This document shows, piece after piece, positions 62,861 through 64,000 of a stretch of 64,000 nucleotides of DNA. Numbering within the stretch: position 1 is the first letter of the stretch; each line of letters starts with the position of its first letter. Source of the DNA: Clostridium rectalis (GTDB lineage: Bacteria > Bacillota > Clostridia > Clostridiales > Clostridiaceae); the NCBI RefSeq assembly GCF_900626095.1, contig NZ_UYZZ01000008.1:62001-126000 (forward strand), given 5' to 3'. The notes under the pieces are model-generated. The model saw only the letters and a list, made by a program, of their open reading frames with translations, ran no database searches and was not told the origin of the DNA. Made by a program: the position numbers and the translations under genes.

Positions 62861-63814
62861 TTAGGCACTTACTTCAACTTTTTCTCTTTTTCTATCCAAT
62901 TTATCCAGATAAGATACTAATAACGGACATAAAATAGCAGTTACAATAACTGCCGCTGCAACCTGAGCTGTTGCTGAAGCCACATAAGTATTTAAAGAAG
63001 GATCTGCCAATGCAATTGCTGCGGGAGTTCCCACTGCATTTCCCGCAGTAGTCCCAACTGCAGCACCTACAGCCTTTCTCTTTCCGAAGAAAGTTGTAGA
63101 AAAATACCCGCCAAGCCCTGTTATAAAAACTACAATAACTCCTAATAAAAGACCAGGTAATCCTGCTTTTAAAATTGTTCTAAAATCTAAAGCGGCCCCT
63201 AAAGGAAAAGCAAAAAACGGGATAAGTAATGTTTGTCCATTTGCTAAAAATTTTCTCATATCTTCATCAAGATTTCCCAAAATAAATCCAATTAAAATAG
63301 GAATTAAAACTGCTATTAGAGCTATAAATGGTATATTAGCAAGCCCTGAAATTCCAAAAGCTAACATCGTAAAAAAAGGTCCATCATTTAGTGATAATAT
63401 GGAAATAGCTCCTACATCTGTAGAATCCCCATACTGACCTGCTAAAGCTGCATATAACCCACCGTTAGAATTGGTTATAGCTGCTACTAAAGCTAAAGGA
63501 GTTAGACCCAATAATCCAGCGTGTCCAAAGGTTTTTCCTACAAACCATCCTATAAAAGCTCCTATGATAAATTTTGTAAAAGTTAAAACTGCCCCTTTAT
63601 AAAGTGGTTTTCCTGCTTGCCTTATATCTATTTGGGCTCCATTACAAAGTACAAACAAAGCTATTAATGCTGTAGCACTTTGCTTAAATAATGCTGTTGT
63701 AAATCCACCTATATTTAGAGCCTCTGGAAACAAAGTATTAATAGTTGCACCCATTAATAACGGGATAACCATAAGACCTCCTGGTACCTTTTCCACAGTT
63801 TTTAATATTTTCAT
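62861..63814 (-). CDS. 2-keto-3-deoxygluconate permease family transporter (KdgT-like)
   Basis: 317 residues, about ten hydrophobic segments. KdgT pattern: MKILKTVEKVPGGLMVIPLL, MGATINTLFPEALNIGGFTT, TNSNGGLYAALAGQYGD, FPLGAALDFRTILKAGLPGL, GTTAGNAVGTPAAIALADPS. The family imports acid sugars with H+. Beside the DUF1537 kinase and PdxA2 it probably imports the four-carbon acid (threonate or erythronate) rather than 2-keto-3-deoxygluconate itself. First gene of the operon after a terminator. Confidence 0.9.
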   Translation of the reverse strand: MKILKTVEKVPGGLMVIPLLMGATINTLFPEALNIGGFTTALFKQSATALIALFVLCNGAQIDIRQAGKPLYKGAVLTFTKFIIGAFIGWFVGKTFGHAGLLGLTPLALVAAITNSNGGLYAALAGQYGDSTDVGAISILSLNDGPFFTMLAFGISGLANIPFIALIAVLIPILIGFILGNLDEDMRKFLANGQTLLIPFFAFPLGAALDFRTILKAGLPGLLLGVIVVFITGLGGYFSTTFFGKRKAVGAAVGTTAGNAVGTPAAIALADPSLNTYVASATAQVAAAVIVTAILCPLLVSYLDKLDRKREKVEVSA

Positions 63815-63844
63815 ATATTTACCCCCACATTCTAAAACTCATTT

Positions 63845-63874
63845 ACTCCAATAGATTAAAAAATCTATTGGAGT
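63845..63874 (-). terminator. Terminator between UxaA-type gene and kdgT-type gene
   Basis: Perfect 13-bp stem ACTCCAATAGATT / AATCTATTGGAGT with a 4-base loop, 5 bp beyond the stop of the upstream gene. T content after the right arm is modest, so some readthrough into the permease gene is possible. Confidence 0.7.
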
Positions 63875-63879
63875 TTAAT

Positions 63880-64000
63880 TTAAAAAGTTGATATAAGCTT
63901 ATATATACCAAACTCCCTATGATTTAATGCTTCTGACTTTGTAAATTTACCATTTATCACTTCACACATTTCCTTAAAAATCTCTTCCCCTACATCCTGT
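63880..64000 (-). CDS. C-terminal end of a UxaA-type (altronate/galactarate) dehydratase, cut by window edge
   Basis: The last 39 residues are visible: QDVGEEIFKEMCEVINGKFT, then KSEALNHREFGIYKLISTF and a TAA. The pattern VGEEIF...G..TKSE.L.H.EF is the C-terminus of the UxaA/GarD dehydratases, which remove water from altronate, galactarate or related acids. It precedes the permease-kinase-PdxA2 operon, separated by a terminator, and could act in the same acid-sugar pathway. Most of the gene lies outside. Confidence 0.65.
   Translation of the reverse strand, partial: QDVGEEIFKEMCEVINGKFTKSEALNHREFGIYKLISTF

Overview
The window is AT-rich, mostly leftward-transcribed DNA from a Clostridium. 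Strong purine-rich ribosome binding sites, TTG/GTG starts, an adenosylcobalamin ribonucleotide reductase, a class III fructose-1,6-bisphosphatase, beta-alanyl-CoA ammonia-lyase-like hotdog proteins and many amino-acid transporters fit a proteolytic, amino-acid-fermenting species. The gene set resembles the C. botulinum group I / C. sporogenes group; that placement comes from memory of gene content, not from a search. No rRNA, tRNA, CRISPR array, integrase or transposase was found.

Region 1 (1-11.2 kb) is a contractile phage-tail locus collinear with PBSX xkdI-xkdT: tail-completion proteins, sheath, tube, tail-assembly chaperone with a -1 frameshift site, a short tape measure, LysM hub protein, baseplate proteins and the start of a fibre. 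Head, portal and terminase genes are absent from the promoter-proximal side where they would be expected, so this is most likely a phage-tail-like bacteriocin (tailocin). Its control region holds a sigma-like activator, a small Xre protein, a divergent HTH repressor without a peptidase domain and several copies of one operator, one filling the 17-bp spacer of a consensus promoter. Beside it is a 46-residue protein behind a perfect LexA box. I infer an SOS-controlled switch.

Region 2 (11.2-21 kb) is ordinary chromosome: a LacI regulator, two hotdog ammonia-lyase-like genes, class III FBPase, a MATE pump, a lipoprotein with a YhfC-type membrane protein, an M14 peptidase, and a GDT1-type cation exporter behind a yybP-ykoY manganese riboswitch.

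Region 3 (21-32.5 kb) has a four-gene surface-polymer acylation cluster (SGNH, DUF4358 lipoprotein, MBOAT, DHHW), a LysR / glutamine-amidotransferase pair, a LysE exporter, a secreted NlpC/P60 hydrolase, an orphan TIR-like protein, and an APC permease with an Fe-S type Rrf2 regulator.

Region 4 (32.8-45.8 kb) has the class II ribonucleotide reductase, a MarR-HsmA pair, a secreted phosphodiester glycosidase, a DJ-1/PfpI protein, a sugar-isomerase-like protein, an M19 dipeptidase with a leader hairpin, threonine synthase, small membrane or charged proteins, an Lrp regulator and DUF378.

Region 5 (45.8-64 kb) concerns amino acids and sugars: an NhaC-type antiporter under a lysine riboswitch, glutaminase with two AGCS symporters, argGH beside a polar amino-acid ABC transporter with two binding proteins, murQ, and a four-carbon-acid cluster (KdgT permease, DUF1537 kinase, PdxA2 dehydrogenase, end of a UxaA-type dehydratase).
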